Shown piece by piece: positions 41,548 to 50,689 of a stretch of DNA of 64,000 nucleotides. Each line of letters begins with the position of its first letter. Position 1 is the stretch's first letter. The notes beneath the pieces were generated by a model that worked only from the letters and a program-made list of their open reading frames with translations, did not search any database and had not been told where the DNA came from. The DNA is from Thiobacillus denitrificans (GTDB lineage Bacteria; Pseudomonadota; Gammaproteobacteria; Burkholderiales; Thiobacillaceae), in contig DDRS01000008.1 in NCBI GenBank assembly GCA_002343685.1, forward strand, positions 12,427 through 76,426. Direction: 5' to 3'. Made by a program: the position numbers and the translations under genes.

Positions 41548-42933
41548 TCAGTGGGTGTGACCAGGCGCAGGTGTCGCATGGCTGGCCTCCCCGGTGTGGT
41601 AGATGGAGTGGTAGGCGGGAATCTCGTGGTGGCCGTTGCTCACCAGGATGTTGGCGAGGTCGAACAGCGTCTGCCGGGTGCCGCGATAGCCGACCCACAG
41701 CTTCTGGTAGCCGCCGATCAGGTCGTATTGCGGGAAGCCCGCGCGCAGCAGCGGCACGCCCAGATGCTGCGCCGTCTCGGCCGCGTGGGAATTGCTGATG
41801 ACGAGGTCGACGCCGTGTTCGCGCGCCGCCAGCTCGAGGTCTTCGAGGTCGCCCAGCTTGACCTGGGCGGCAGGCACGGCGTCCAGAACCGGCGCGCGCG
41901 ACGGCGCCACCGCGGCGGTGACTTCGCAGCCCATGTCGGTGACCAGGCGGGCGTAGCCGTAGAGCAGGTCGGGATCGCCGGCGATGGCGATGCGGGCGAA
42001 GCCGAGCATGAAGTGGGTGTCGACCATCGCGTCCTGCAGCTGCGCGCGCTGGCGTTCGAGTTTTTCCGGCACCGGCTGGCCGGAGATGAGCGTCAGCGCG
42101 TGCACGAAGGCGTCGACCGCCTCCAGTCCCATCAGGGTGTCGAAACGGGTGTCGGGCACGCGGGTGCGTTCCTTCAGCAGGTCGGCCGCGGGGTCGAGCG
42201 AGCGGCCGATGACCAGCGTGGCCACCGACTCGCCCATGGTGACGATCTCCGACACCGGGGTGCCGCCGGTGGTGAGCGGGCTCGATTCGGCCTCGGTGAG
42301 ATGGCCGTCGAGCGAGTCGGCGATGTCGGGCAGCACCACCGGGCGCAGGCCGAAGGCCTCGACCAGTTCCTTGACGTGCTCGATGTCGCCCGGCGTCAGC
42401 AGCGAACCGGCCAGCACGTTCACTTGCTTGTGGCGCTTGCCGACGTTGCTGCTCGGCGGCACCAGCACGTCGATCATCGACTTCACCGCCAGCGCGTAGC
42501 CGCTTTCGAGGCAGCCGCTGAAGTCCGGCGTGACCACGGGCACGACGGGGATGTCGGCGTACTCGGGATGGGTGACGTGGAACTGCTTGGCGAGGCGATG
42601 GATGTCCGCGCCCTGGGTTTCGGAGAGCCCGGTGGTCGGCAGGCCGATCAGCGCGGGATGGTTCTTTTCGGCGATGGCGCGCAGGCCTTCGATCACGTTG
42701 TCGTCCGCGCCCAGCACCGTCGACGTCTGGTCCATCGCGGTGGTCTGCAGCGGGATCGGCTCGCGGAAGTGGCGCACGAAGAACACCTTGCCGAAGGCGG
42801 TGCAGCCCTGCGAGCCGTGCATCATCGGGATGGCGCGGTTGATGCCGAGGAAGGCGAGCGAGGCGCCGACCGGCTGGCTGACTTTCAGCGGGCTGACGGC
42901 GAGCGCCTTGTTGCGTTTGATGATCTCGGCCAT
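41548..42933 (-). CDS. nifN: NifN, cofactor scaffold beta-subunit
   Basis: 461 residues. NPxK-like start VSPLKVSQPVGASLAFLGIN, MMHGSQGCTAFGKVFFVRHF, GLPTTGLSETQGADIH; homologous to NifK. Position of the first P-cluster Cys is Ser, as usual for NifN. With NifE it matures FeMo-co. Confidence 0.96.
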   Translation of the reverse strand: MAEIIKRNKALAVSPLKVSQPVGASLAFLGINRAIPMMHGSQGCTAFGKVFFVRHFREPIPLQTTAMDQTSTVLGADDNVIEGLRAIAEKNHPALIGLPTTGLSETQGADIHRLAKQFHVTHPEYADIPVVPVVTPDFSGCLESGYALAVKSMIDVLVPPSSNVGKRHKQVNVLAGSLLTPGDIEHVKELVEAFGLRPVVLPDIADSLDGHLTEAESSPLTTGGTPVSEIVTMGESVATLVIGRSLDPAADLLKERTRVPDTRFDTLMGLEAVDAFVHALTLISGQPVPEKLERQRAQLQDAMVDTHFMLGFARIAIAGDPDLLYGYARLVTDMGCEVTAAVAPSRAPVLDAVPAAQVKLGDLEDLELAAREHGVDLVISNSHAAETAQHLGVPLLRAGFPQYDLIGGYQKLWVGYRGTRQTLFDLANILVSNGHHEIPAYHSIYHTGEASHATPAPGHTH

Positions 42934-42936
42934 TTG

Positions 42937-44352
42937 TTAACCCCCCGTTGCTGTCATGACGACACCCGGCGCCGAGTCGGTCGCCCACGGCGCCGGCTTG
43001 CGCACCGAAGTCCACACCGGGCTCTCGATCGTCAGTGCCAGCTGGCGCGCCAGCTCGGCCATGCCCGTATAACCGGCGTAGCCGAATTCGCGTTCCTGGT
43101 TGATGTCGAGGAAGGGGATGCGCGCCTTCAGCGCGGTGTACATGTTGCGGCCGCCGGCGATGAGGATGTCGGCCTGGTATTCCTTGACGATGCCGATCAG
43201 CGCCTTGGGGCTGCCGTCGGTGATCATCTTGGTCTTCTCGCCCATCAGTTCGCGGATGCGCGCCTTGTCTTCCTCGGTCGACTTGCCGGTGCCGGTCGCC
43301 ACCACCTCCATGCCGAGGTCCTGCAGCGCGGAGACGATGGACCACGACTTCACGCCGCCGGTGTAGAGCAGCACGCGCTTGCCCTTGAGGCGCTGCCGCC
43401 ACGGTTCCAGCGCGGCGTCGACCTTGGCTTCCTCGCGGGCAATCATCGCCTCGACGCGCTCGGTGAGCGAGGCGTCGCCGATCAGGCGGGCGAATTCGCG
43501 GAAGGCGTGGCTGGTGTCGGTGACGCCGTAGAAGCTGCCCTCGAAGAAGGGCACGCCGTGCGTCGATTCCAGCTTGCGGGCGACATTGAGCAGCGCCTTG
43601 GCGCACACCACCATGCTGGTTTCGGCGCGGTGCATCGCCTGCACCTGGTGGAAGCGCGCATCGCCCGACAGTGTGCAGAGGATGCGCAGGCCGAGCTCGT
43701 CGAACAGCGGCAGCACGCGCCAGAACTCGCCGGCGATGTTGTACTCGCCGATCAGGTTGACGTCGTGCACGGTGATGCCGGGGCGCTGCGCGTCGGGCGG
43801 CACCGGATCGGGATCGCGGGTGCCGATCACGTACTTGAACATCGAGTCGCCGGCGATGCGGTTGCCGAGGTTCTTGGTGCCGTAGAAGCCGGCGCAGTCC
43901 ACCGGCACCACCGGCACGCCGTAGCGCTGCGCCGCGTCCTTGCACACCGCGTCGACGTCGTCACCGACCAGCGCCGGCACGCAGGTGTTGTAGACGAACA
44001 CCGCCGCGGGCTGGTAGCTGTCGATGGCCTGCTTGATGGAATGGAACAGCCGCTTCTCGCTGCGGCCCATGACCACGTCCTGCTCGGTGAGATCGGTGGT
44101 CATGCCGATCTTGTAGAGCGTAGGGCCGCTTGATCGCGTGCCGCGGTTGTCCCAGCTCGACCCGGCGCAGGCGATCGGCCCGTGCACGATGTGCGCGACG
44201 TCGGCGATCGGCAGCAGCGCGATCTGCGCGCCATCGAACGAGCAGCCGCCCGCCGTCGCCCCCGGCTTGGGCTTGGCACAGCCGGATTTCGACTTTTTGT
44301 TGTGCTCGCAGGCCGGTTCGTTCAGTAACTCGGCAATGTCCTTGGCTTGCAT
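42937..44352 (-). CDS. nifE: NifE, cofactor scaffold alpha-subunit
   Basis: 471 residues. AGGCSFDGAQIALLPIADVA, HIVHGPIACAGSSWDNRGTR and VYNTCVPALVGDDVDAVCKD supply the three cluster Cys; homologous to NifD. First gene of the long leftward operon; the sigma-54 promoter is 37 bp upstream. Confidence 0.97.
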   Translation of the reverse strand: MQAKDIAELLNEPACEHNKKSKSGCAKPKPGATAGGCSFDGAQIALLPIADVAHIVHGPIACAGSSWDNRGTRSSGPTLYKIGMTTDLTEQDVVMGRSEKRLFHSIKQAIDSYQPAAVFVYNTCVPALVGDDVDAVCKDAAQRYGVPVVPVDCAGFYGTKNLGNRIAGDSMFKYVIGTRDPDPVPPDAQRPGITVHDVNLIGEYNIAGEFWRVLPLFDELGLRILCTLSGDARFHQVQAMHRAETSMVVCAKALLNVARKLESTHGVPFFEGSFYGVTDTSHAFREFARLIGDASLTERVEAMIAREEAKVDAALEPWRQRLKGKRVLLYTGGVKSWSIVSALQDLGMEVVATGTGKSTEEDKARIRELMGEKTKMITDGSPKALIGIVKEYQADILIAGGRNMYTALKARIPFLDINQEREFGYAGYTGMAELARQLALTIESPVWTSVRKPAPWATDSAPGVVMTATGG

Positions 44353-44388
44353 GGCGGCTCGCTCGGAAGATGTCCTGAGCTGACAGTC

Positions 44389-44403
44389 GCAAGCGGCGTG
44401 CCA
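44389..44403 (-). promoter_or_regulatory. sigma-54 promoter of the nifENX operon
   Basis: Read leftward TGGCAC-GCCGC-TTGC, full consensus. Confidence 0.9.
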
Positions 44404-44446
44404 GGGGTATGTGCTTGATTTAAGGGGGAATCATGGCGACGCCTTG

Positions 44447-44462
44447 TGTAGCAAACCCTACA
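44447..44462 (-). promoter_or_regulatory. NifA activator site for nifE
   Basis: TGT-AGCAAACCCT-ACA within a longer TGTGTAG...CTACACA palindrome, 44 bp upstream of the -24 element (shorter than usual). Confidence 0.8.
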
Positions 44463-44621
44463 CAGGGGCGAGTGGGTGGGGGGTGGGCGACAAACGCCGG
44501 AAGCCGTGAATCCTTCCACGATGGCGATATGGGATGGGCAGACGCTCCATCAGATGGGTTCGATCGTCTGGATGCCGGCCTCTCTATTCGTAACGTAATT
44601 TACGTCGCAAGAACACACCGG

Positions 44622-44670
44622 CTCTATATTGATAAGTATTCGGAAGGAATTTCTTGAATAACGGTTAGAA
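44622..44670 (+). repeat. cassette-array leader, copy 1 (attI-like)
   Basis: CTCTATATTGATAAGTATTC then TTCTTGAATAACGGTTAGAA. Shares CTCTATATT.ATAA.T..CGGA and TCTTGAATAAC.GTT.G with 63387-63438, in each case directly before the first cassette gene. Confidence 0.7.
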
Positions 44671-44689
44671 CTCTATGGGGAGTGTTGTG

Positions 44690-45232
44690 ATGGAAAGTAT
44701 GCAGCTCAACAAGGCATTCACTCTGATGGAACCGGGGCCTGTCGTTCTCGTGACAACGCGCGATGGCAAGAAGGACAACATAATGACTATCTCGTGGACT
44801 ATGGTGGTGGACTTTACGCCGGTATTTGCCATGACCACAGGTCCCTGGAACCATTCCTACACGGCACTCAGGAAATCCAGGGAATGCGTGATTGCAATTC
44901 CCACAGTGGACTTGATCGATCAAGTCGTTGGTGTGGGAACGTGTTCCGGCGCCGACACCGACAAGTTTGAAAAATTCATGCTGACCCCGGTTAAGGGAAA
45001 GCATGTCAAAGCGCCCTTGATAAAAGAATGCCTGGCGAATATCGAGTGTAAGGTCATCGACGTCGTCGAGAAGCACAATATCGTCGTTCTCCAGGGCATT
45101 GGAGCATATGTTGATCATTCACGAAAAGAGAAGCGAACCCTGCACGCAGTTGGCGATGGCACTTTCGTGGTCGATGGACGCAAGCTGAATCGAAGAAAAA
45201 TGATGCAGTCGAAGCTTCCGGATGGTGTGTGA
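44690..45232 (+). CDS. flavin reductase-like FMN-binding protein (cassette gene)
   Basis: 180 residues. ALxxxxPGPVVLVTTRDGKK, ...IMTISWTMVVDFTPVFAMTT and the flavin-binding split-barrel pattern of the flavin reductase/DIM6 family. ATG 44690 chosen for GGAG spacing; 44675 is an alternative. First gene after the leader. Confidence 0.82.
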   Translation: MESMQLNKAFTLMEPGPVVLVTTRDGKKDNIMTISWTMVVDFTPVFAMTTGPWNHSYTALRKSRECVIAIPTVDLIDQVVGVGTCSGADTDKFEKFMLTPVKGKHVKAPLIKECLANIECKVIDVVEKHNIVVLQGIGAYVDHSRKEKRTLHAVGDGTFVVDGRKLNRRKMMQSKLPDGV

Positions 45233-45283
45233 CGCTTCGGTGAGTTAGTACCGCTGTCGACCCCACGGAAGGCCATTTATTTT

Positions 45284-45348
45284 GCATCTCTAAGTTTACC
45301 TAGTAGTGGACGGCCTTGGCGGGCCGCCGCTGAGCTCAAACGTTAGAC
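45284..45348 (+). repeat. attC-like site 1 (degenerate left arm)
   Basis: Left arm GCATCTCTAAGTTTA is an imperfect inverse of the right arm TCAAACGTTAGACGC; right core GTTAGAC at 45342. Confidence 0.55.
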
Positions 45349-45353
45349 GCGCC

Positions 45354-45791
45354 ATGAGTATCGAAAAGATCGCATCGATAGCGAAAGAAATGAGAGCGGC
45401 AATAGAGAGAACGGATCGAGGTTTCTTGCCAATTACGTTTAAGGACTTTCCGCGCGGCAGTTGTGGCGATGCTGCACTAATCCTCGGCAGGCATCTGAGG
45501 GAGAGCGGGTATGAGGGGTTCCAGTACGTCTTGGCGTCCCGCGGGGACCGGTGGGACAATTCCTGGTACTCCCATGCTTGGATAGAGCGCCAAGGCCTGA
45601 TCGTCGATATTACGGCAGATCAGTTCCCAGACTTTCCACATAATGTATTTGTTGGTACCGAATCCCAGTTCCACGCAACCTTCGAGGTTGAGGAGAGAAG
45701 TGAAGCTGATTACGCAATCTACGATGTTGATACTGCATCAACCTTGGCGCGCGCGTATCGTGAAATTCTCAAACAGTACGGGCGCGCCTAA
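45354..45791 (+). CDS. cassette gene, putative Cys-His-Asp protein
   Basis: 145 residues. RGSCGDAALILGRHLRESGY, WYSHAWIERQGLIVDITADQ: a Cys, His, Asp order like transglutaminase-fold enzymes, a weak suggestion. Starts nine bases after the attC core and stops inside the next, the tight packing of integron cassettes. Confidence 0.75.
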   Translation: MSIEKIASIAKEMRAAIERTDRGFLPITFKDFPRGSCGDAALILGRHLRESGYEGFQYVLASRGDRWDNSWYSHAWIERQGLIVDITADQFPDFPHNVFVGTESQFHATFEVEERSEADYAIYDVDTASTLARAYREILKQYGRA

Positions 45792-45848
45792 CAACTTGCT
45801 GCAGGTGCGACGACCCAGACGGGACGCGGCCTGAGTTTAAACGTAGAC
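45786..45848 (+). repeat. attC-like site 2
   Basis: GCCTAAC (45786-45792) and CTGAGTTTAAACGTAGAC at the right end; internal GACGACCCAGACGGGACG. The right core GTAGAC has lost a T. Confidence 0.65.
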
Positions 45849-45891
45849 GTCATGGGTACGCTATTGGTCCTTGCGAACTAGGGGGAACATC

Positions 45892-46518
45892 ATGGACTGG
45901 ATTGAGTCCTTCCAAAAGATTGCGCCTTGGGTGGGATCGCTGCCGCTAATACACAAGGTTGTATTGACGGCCATCGTCCTAAGCATCAGCTTGTTCTCGC
46001 TATTGCTCGCCTGGCTGCCGACGTCGTCACCCAAGGTCTCAGACAAAGGCACGGCCCTAAGCATCATCGTCGACTCTTCGGGCGCGGCGGCGAGCGTGGT
46101 AAAGAAACTTTCCTCAATGTTGGATAACTCGACAATGAGAGAGTCTCTGGAGCGAAGAGTTGAAAAGCGGGCGCTGAAGAAAGTTATCGCCGACTTGGTG
46201 CGAATCGAGGACTCGCAAGCGCCGCTGCCGAGGCTACTTAGAAGCTACGCTAAAAACGGGGATTTTCGTAACTGGGATCAGCTTAAAGAAATCATTTCAA
46301 TGAATGCCCCCATCGTGTCCGAGCTCGTTGAAGTTCTACAGGCCTTCGATGGGGACTTGATCTATAAAGACATCGATACTTACAAACGGCTTCAGTTTAT
46401 GGTGAGAACTCGAGCAGGACTATATGAAGAGTTATCTCAAATAAAGCCGCCAAAGTCTGCTGCTGAGAAGAGGCAACTGCTCCAAATTGCCGATAACTTC
46501 GACGCGTTAATTGTCTAG
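45892..46518 (+). CDS. cassette gene, membrane-anchored helical protein
   Basis: 208 residues starting MDWIESFQKIAPWVGSLPLI. One membrane helix (VVLTAIVLSISLFSLLLAWL) then a soluble helical domain. AGGGGGA precedes the ATG. Not recognised. Confidence 0.7.
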   Translation: MDWIESFQKIAPWVGSLPLIHKVVLTAIVLSISLFSLLLAWLPTSSPKVSDKGTALSIIVDSSGAAASVVKKLSSMLDNSTMRESLERRVEKRALKKVIADLVRIEDSQAPLPRLLRSYAKNGDFRNWDQLKEIISMNAPIVSELVEVLQAFDGDLIYKDIDTYKRLQFMVRTRAGLYEELSQIKPPKSAAEKRQLLQIADNFDALIV

Positions 46519-46689
46519 ATGAAGGTGATTCAGATGAAACTCAGCACATATCTTCAAAGGGAGTGAATCCAGTGCCAGGCTTTCTGCGCAAACACCACCG
46601 CCTACCGCGATCGAGTGCTGAAACTCGATGACATTTGCTCTTGGTGGCACCCGCACTACGGTGGGATTCGTTCCCTTTCGCGCGCGAGT

Positions 46690-46706
46690 GAGTTCAGACG
46701 TTAGGC
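46690..46706 (+). repeat. attC-like right end 3
   Basis: GAGTTCAGACGTTAGGC, same type as the ends at 45332 and 47820. No clear left arm found upstream. Confidence 0.5.
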
Positions 46707-46732
46707 CCTGGAACTACAGAGAGGAGCGCACG

Positions 46733-47077
46733 ATGAGCAATGAACAGATGGCACCCGAAACGAAAGGGGTGACGGTGAAGTTACTTTCAACGGTTGACCT
46801 GGGTCCGGAGATCGAGGGTATGGCCGGGCGCCAACTTCGAATGCGCATGGTGACCATCGAGCCTGGCGGCGTCTTCGGCCCGCTTCACGACCATAAGGAC
46901 CGGCCTGGCACCGTCTACATCCTGCAAGGAGCGATCACGGACCATCGGAATGGCGTCGCGACGGACTATGGGCCGGGCGTGGGCTGGCCCGAGGACAGGA
47001 ACACCCTGCACTGGCTTGAGAACAGGGGAACGATCCCGGCGGTGGAGATCTCGGTCGATATCGTGAGACAAGAGTAA
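46733..47077 (+). CDS. cupin-domain protein (cassette gene)
   Basis: 114 residues. GGVFGPLHDHKDRPGTVYIL and later DRNTLHWLENRG provide the two cupin His motifs. Small single-domain metal-binding cupin of unknown substrate. ATG 46733 is 27 bases after the attC core. Confidence 0.85.
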   Translation: MSNEQMAPETKGVTVKLLSTVDLGPEIEGMAGRQLRMRMVTIEPGGVFGPLHDHKDRPGTVYILQGAITDHRNGVATDYGPGVGWPEDRNTLHWLENRGTIPAVEISVDIVRQE

Positions 47078-47083
47078 GCTCAG

Positions 47084-47123
47084 GCCCAACACCCGATACG
47101 GTCGGGCCTATCAAGTGTTATGA
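47084..47123 (+). repeat. attC-like site 4 (short)
   Basis: GCCCAAC ... GTTATGA around a CCCGATACGGTCGGG hairpin; only ~40 bp and the right core is poor. Confidence 0.4.
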
Positions 47124-47770
47124 CTATGACCCCATTATTTCCAGCCTGGCCGCCGTTTTCTGCCTTCTTGCTTGCGAGCCTAGTGCTCGCCGTAACGCCT
47201 GGCCCTGGCGTGCTTTACATCGTTACGCGCAGTCTCGTCCAAGGCCGCCGCTCGGGGTTGGTTTCAGTTGCGGGCGTCGCGCTTGGCAACCTTGGCAACG
47301 CACTCGCCGCATCAGTCGGCCTCGCGGCTTTGTTTGCGGTTTCCTCGGTGGCCTTTACGGTCATCAAGTACGCTGGCGCCCTCTATCTTATTTACCTTGG
47401 CGTGCAGATGTTGCGTGCCTCGCAGGCCGAGATACCAGCTGCCGTGCCTCAAACGACATCCCTTCGTCGTATCTTCCGCGATGGTTTCCTTGTTGCCCTG
47501 CTCAACCCCAAGACCACAATATTCTTTGCTGCGTTTCTACCGCAGTTCCTGAGCCCGGAGGCCCGGCCCGCGTTTCAAGGCATGGCGCTCGGCTCGCTCT
47601 TCGTTGCAATCGCAGCGGTCACCGACAGCGCCTACGCTTTGGCCGCGGGTGCAGCTGCGCCAGTGTTGCGCAGCCGCGTTGCTGGCCGCGTCGGTCGGCG
47701 TCTCGGCGGCGGAGTGTTCATCGGTCTTGGCGTCTTCACGGCGCTGGCGGGGTCGCGCGGTACCAAATAG
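47120..47770 (+). CDS. LysE/RhtB-family amino-acid exporter (cassette gene)
   Basis: 216 residues, five or six helices. LASLVLAVTPGPGVLYIVTR near residue 15 is the LysE/RhtB signature. Likely exports an amino acid or homoserine lactone. ATG 47120 or 47126. Confidence 0.9.
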   Translation: MTMTPLFPAWPPFSAFLLASLVLAVTPGPGVLYIVTRSLVQGRRSGLVSVAGVALGNLGNALAASVGLAALFAVSSVAFTVIKYAGALYLIYLGVQMLRASQAEIPAAVPQTTSLRRIFRDGFLVALLNPKTTIFFAAFLPQFLSPEARPAFQGMALGSLFVAIAAVTDSAYALAAGAAAPVLRSRVAGRVGRRLGGGVFIGLGVFTALAGSRGTK

Positions 47771-47774
47771 GTTT

Positions 47775-47836
47775 GACCCATCATTCCTCCAGACCTGCGT
47801 GAAAAGCGCGCAGGCCAGTGAGTTCAAGCGTTGGTC
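47775..47836 (+). repeat. attC-like site 5
   Basis: Left GACCCAT, right GAGTTCAAGCGTTGGTC (core GTTGGTC at 47830). Similar right end to sites 1 and 3. Confidence 0.6.
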
Positions 47837-47863
47837 GATAGGGAAAGAGGTAACAGGAAATCC

Positions 47864-48412
47864 ATGAACCCGATGTTCGTCATCAGGTGGGAGACAGACG
47901 CTGACGTTGGAGCGATCAGGGATGTCACCCTCTCAGCATTCGAGACCCTGGCGATCAGCAACCATACGGAACAGTTCATCGTCGAGGCACTGCGCGCCGC
48001 CAGCGCACTCACGGTATCGCTCGTCGCGGAGGTGGATGGCCAGGTGGTCGGGCACATTGCCTTCTCGCCCGTGACCATGTCGGACGGCACCCGGAACTGG
48101 TATGGCCTCGGGCCGGTTTCGGTGTTGCCGGCGTACCAGCGGCAGGGCATTGGCAAGGCGCTGATACGGGAAGGGCTGTCGCAGCTGAAGGATATCAACG
48201 CCCAAGGATGCTGTCTCGTGGGACATCCGGATTACTACAGGCAATTCGGATTTATGAACGTGCCGGGGCTCGGGGTCGAGGGCGTGCCGCCGGAGGTCTT
48301 CTTCGCGCTGTCTTTCGATGGGCACATGCCGCAAGGCACCGTCGCTTTCCACGAAGCATTCAGAGCAGATGGTCGACAGGATGGAGCGGGCGACGCTTTG
48401 CAGCGTGCCTGA
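47864..48412 (+). CDS. GNAT-family N-acetyltransferase, YhbS-like (cassette gene)
   Basis: 182 residues. GLGPVSVLPAYQRQGIGKAL is the acetyl-CoA-binding Q/RxxGxG/A motif; CCLVGHPDYYRQFGF is typical of YhbS-like members. ATG 47864 taken because it follows the attC core; the longer frame crosses it. Last gene of the array. Confidence 0.88.
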   Translation: MNPMFVIRWETDADVGAIRDVTLSAFETLAISNHTEQFIVEALRAASALTVSLVAEVDGQVVGHIAFSPVTMSDGTRNWYGLGPVSVLPAYQRQGIGKALIREGLSQLKDINAQGCCLVGHPDYYRQFGFMNVPGLGVEGVPPEVFFALSFDGHMPQGTVAFHEAFRADGRQDGAGDALQRA

Positions 48413-48508
48413 CCTCCACACGTTCCAGATCCGCCAAGGGCTATGTTCGGCCCGTCATGGCAGTGAGCTTCACTGCCATCCGCTCGGCCATTGCAGGCAT
48501 TCCGGGCC

Positions 48509-49669
48509 TCAGCCGCCCGCGCGTAGGATCGCCTCGGGCACCCAGCCCAATACGAAATACAGCACCCAGAAGCCCAGCACGTAGGCCGCCGCCACGTGCC
48601 AGCCTTCGCGGATCCAGCGGCCGGTGTCCTTGGCTTCCTCGAATTCGTTGGTGATGGCGACGCCGGCCGAGGAGCCGAACCAGATCATCGAGCCGCCGAA
48701 GCCGACCGCGAAGGCGAGCATGCCCCAGTCGTAGCCGCCCTGGTCGAGCGCCAGCTTGGTGAGCGGGATGTTGTCGAACACGGCCGAGACGAAGCCCAGG
48801 CCAAAGGCGGTATGCACCGAGGCGGCAGGTAGCTCGCTCACCGGCATCATGCTGGCGGCGGTGACGAGGAAGATCAGGAACAGGCTGCCCTTGAGCGCAT
48901 GGCGCGCCTCGCGCCAGGGCGCCGGGCGGATCAAGGCACCGAGCAGGATGGCCGCCCAGACGCCGACTGCGGGAAGCCCGAGGATCACGTTGGCCGCGAT
49001 GGCGCCGCCGATGATGAGCCCGACCACGCCCAGCCGCATCCAGTCGACCTGGTGGTCGCGCGGCCAGTCCTTGCGGATGGGCTGGTAGGCATGCTGCTTG
49101 TGGGCGGCGACGAAGGCCGAAAAGGCGACGGCGACGGTCGAGGCGATGAAGGCGTCGGCCACGTGCAGCGCCGGTACGCCGGCGATCCACATCATGGTGG
49201 TGGTGGTGTCGCCCACCACCGAGCCTGCACCGCCGGCGTTGGAGGCGGCGACGATGGCGGCGAGGTAGCCCACCATGACGCGGCCCTGGAAGACGCGGCG
49301 CGCGACCACGCCGCCGATCATGGCCGCGGCGATGTTGTCGAGGAAGCTGGAGATCACCGCCACCAGCACCAGCAGCAGGAAGCCGCCGCGCCAGTCGTCG
49401 GGCAGCCAGTGCGGCAGCAGGTCGGGGACGTGCGACTCCTCGAACACCTTGGCGAGGATGGCGAAGCCGAGCAGCAGGCCCAGCAGGTTGAGCAGCAGCG
49501 GCGCTTCGTGCCCGAGGTGGGGCAGCAGCGGGTAGCCCAGCTCCGTGACCTTGTAGAGCGCGATGACCACGAGCCCCGTCAGGGCGATCTCGAAGTTGCG
49601 CTGGTGCATGAGGGCCACGCCCAGCAGGGTCAGGGCGAAGAAGAAGAACTCGACGGGAAAAGGCAGCAT
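48509..49669 (-). CDS. NhaD/ArsB-type Na+/H+ antiporter-like membrane protein
   Basis: 386 residues, about 11 helices. SFLDNIAAAMIGGVVARRVF, NAGGAGSVVGDTTTTMMWIA and SAVFDNIPLTKLALDQGGYD are NhaD-type ion-transporter motifs. Could supply the sodium gradient used by Rnf (inference). Last gene after the LRV and hypothetical genes, 54 bp apart. Confidence 0.88.
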   Translation of the reverse strand: MLPFPVEFFFFALTLLGVALMHQRNFEIALTGLVVIALYKVTELGYPLLPHLGHEAPLLLNLLGLLLGFAILAKVFEESHVPDLLPHWLPDDWRGGFLLLVLVAVISSFLDNIAAAMIGGVVARRVFQGRVMVGYLAAIVAASNAGGAGSVVGDTTTTMMWIAGVPALHVADAFIASTVAVAFSAFVAAHKQHAYQPIRKDWPRDHQVDWMRLGVVGLIIGGAIAANVILGLPAVGVWAAILLGALIRPAPWREARHALKGSLFLIFLVTAASMMPVSELPAASVHTAFGLGFVSAVFDNIPLTKLALDQGGYDWGMLAFAVGFGGSMIWFGSSAGVAITNEFEEAKDTGRWIREGWHVAAAYVLGFWVLYFVLGWVPEAILRAGG

Positions 49670-49723
49670 GGCGGGATGGTCGTTTATTGGAAAGGCGGGG
49701 CACCAAGACTCCGCGCTGCGATT

Positions 49724-50689
49724 CTATGCGCTGTAGGGCGTGCGCACCCAGTCCGTCAGCAGTTTGATCTCCTGCTCCCGCAGATACTGGTAGCCCGCGT
49801 CGAGGTCGCCGACCAGCGTGGCGGCAAGATCGCGCGGGCTCAGGCCGCCCGCCACCAGATGGAAATACCAGGCGCCCACGTAGCCGGCGGCGCGGTCGAA
49901 CGCCTGCAGCTGGTTGGACGCCTCCGGCCCCTGCAGCTGGACGTTCCAATGGAAGGGCTTGAGTGCCCGGGCATCCAGCGAGACCGGCGAGGCGGACAAC
50001 ACCGGGTTGCGATAGCGATCCTGGTGTTCGCGCAGGCCGATGATCCAGTGGTCGCAGAAAAGATCCTTGCCGGGGTTCTGGCTGGCTGCCCACTCGGCAA
50101 GGAAACGCGCCATCGGATGGATTTGCCCGACCGGTGCCGGCAGCCGCACGACGGCATGGCGCATGTCGGTCAGGCGGCGGAAACGGTAGTGCGGCGGCGC
50201 CACGGGGTGGGCTTCCAGCTTGGCGGGATGGAGCGGGTCGACCAGTTCCTGCAGGTCGGCGGGCGGATCGTCGTCGGGGAACAGTTTCCGATCCAGTACT
50301 TCATGCAGTTCCTCGATTTCCAGTTGCACGAAGTCCGCGGGCGCGAGGCCGTAGGGCGCGACGAAATAATGCGTGCGGCCGCTGTGGCGGGTGGCGAACA
50401 GGGTGTCGTCGCGATGCCGTTCGATGAGGCTCTCCATGTCGCCCTCGCAGTCGGCCAGCTCGGCTTCGGCCCAGGCTTCCAGGTTGTCCGTGACGCGTTC
50501 GCCATTGCCGCGTACGACGCCGCCCGGGCGGTACCAGCCGCCGCGGGTGAGTGCGAAGCGGAAAGACTGGCCGGACAGCGCGCGTCCGGCCTTGTCCAGC
50601 AGTCCGCTGTGGTGCGGGCGCGGCGGCGTGGCCTCGAGTTCGGTGACCAGCTGCTGCAGGGCGTGCTCGTCGAGGGGGCAACCGTTCAT
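49724..50689 (-). CDS. nif-associated hypothetical protein (321 aa)
   Basis: Starts MNGCPLDEHALQQLVTELEA, with KAGRALSGQSFRFALTRGGW, LFCDHWIIGLREHQDRYRNP and a helical end. Alpha/beta, soluble. Not recognised beyond nif context. ATG overlaps the LRV gene stop, so translation is coupled. Confidence 0.8.
   Translation of the reverse strand: MNGCPLDEHALQQLVTELEATPPRPHHSGLLDKAGRALSGQSFRFALTRGGWYRPGGVVRGNGERVTDNLEAWAEAELADCEGDMESLIERHRDDTLFATRHSGRTHYFVAPYGLAPADFVQLEIEELHEVLDRKLFPDDDPPADLQELVDPLHPAKLEAHPVAPPHYRFRRLTDMRHAVVRLPAPVGQIHPMARFLAEWAASQNPGKDLFCDHWIIGLREHQDRYRNPVLSASPVSLDARALKPFHWNVQLQGPEASNQLQAFDRAAGYVGAWYFHLVAGGLSPRDLAATLVGDLDAGYQYLREQEIKLLTDWVRTPYSA

Larger units (their letters stand above)
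44353..44621. other. nifE promoter region and join to the cassette region
   Basis: Contains the nifE sigma-54 promoter and NifA site. Between about 44465 and 44620 nothing is recognised. Confidence 0.6.

Noticed and set aside
41458..44133. 891-codon frame opposite nifX, nifN and nifE
   Set aside because: Same antisense artefact; the strand with NifE/NifN is certain.
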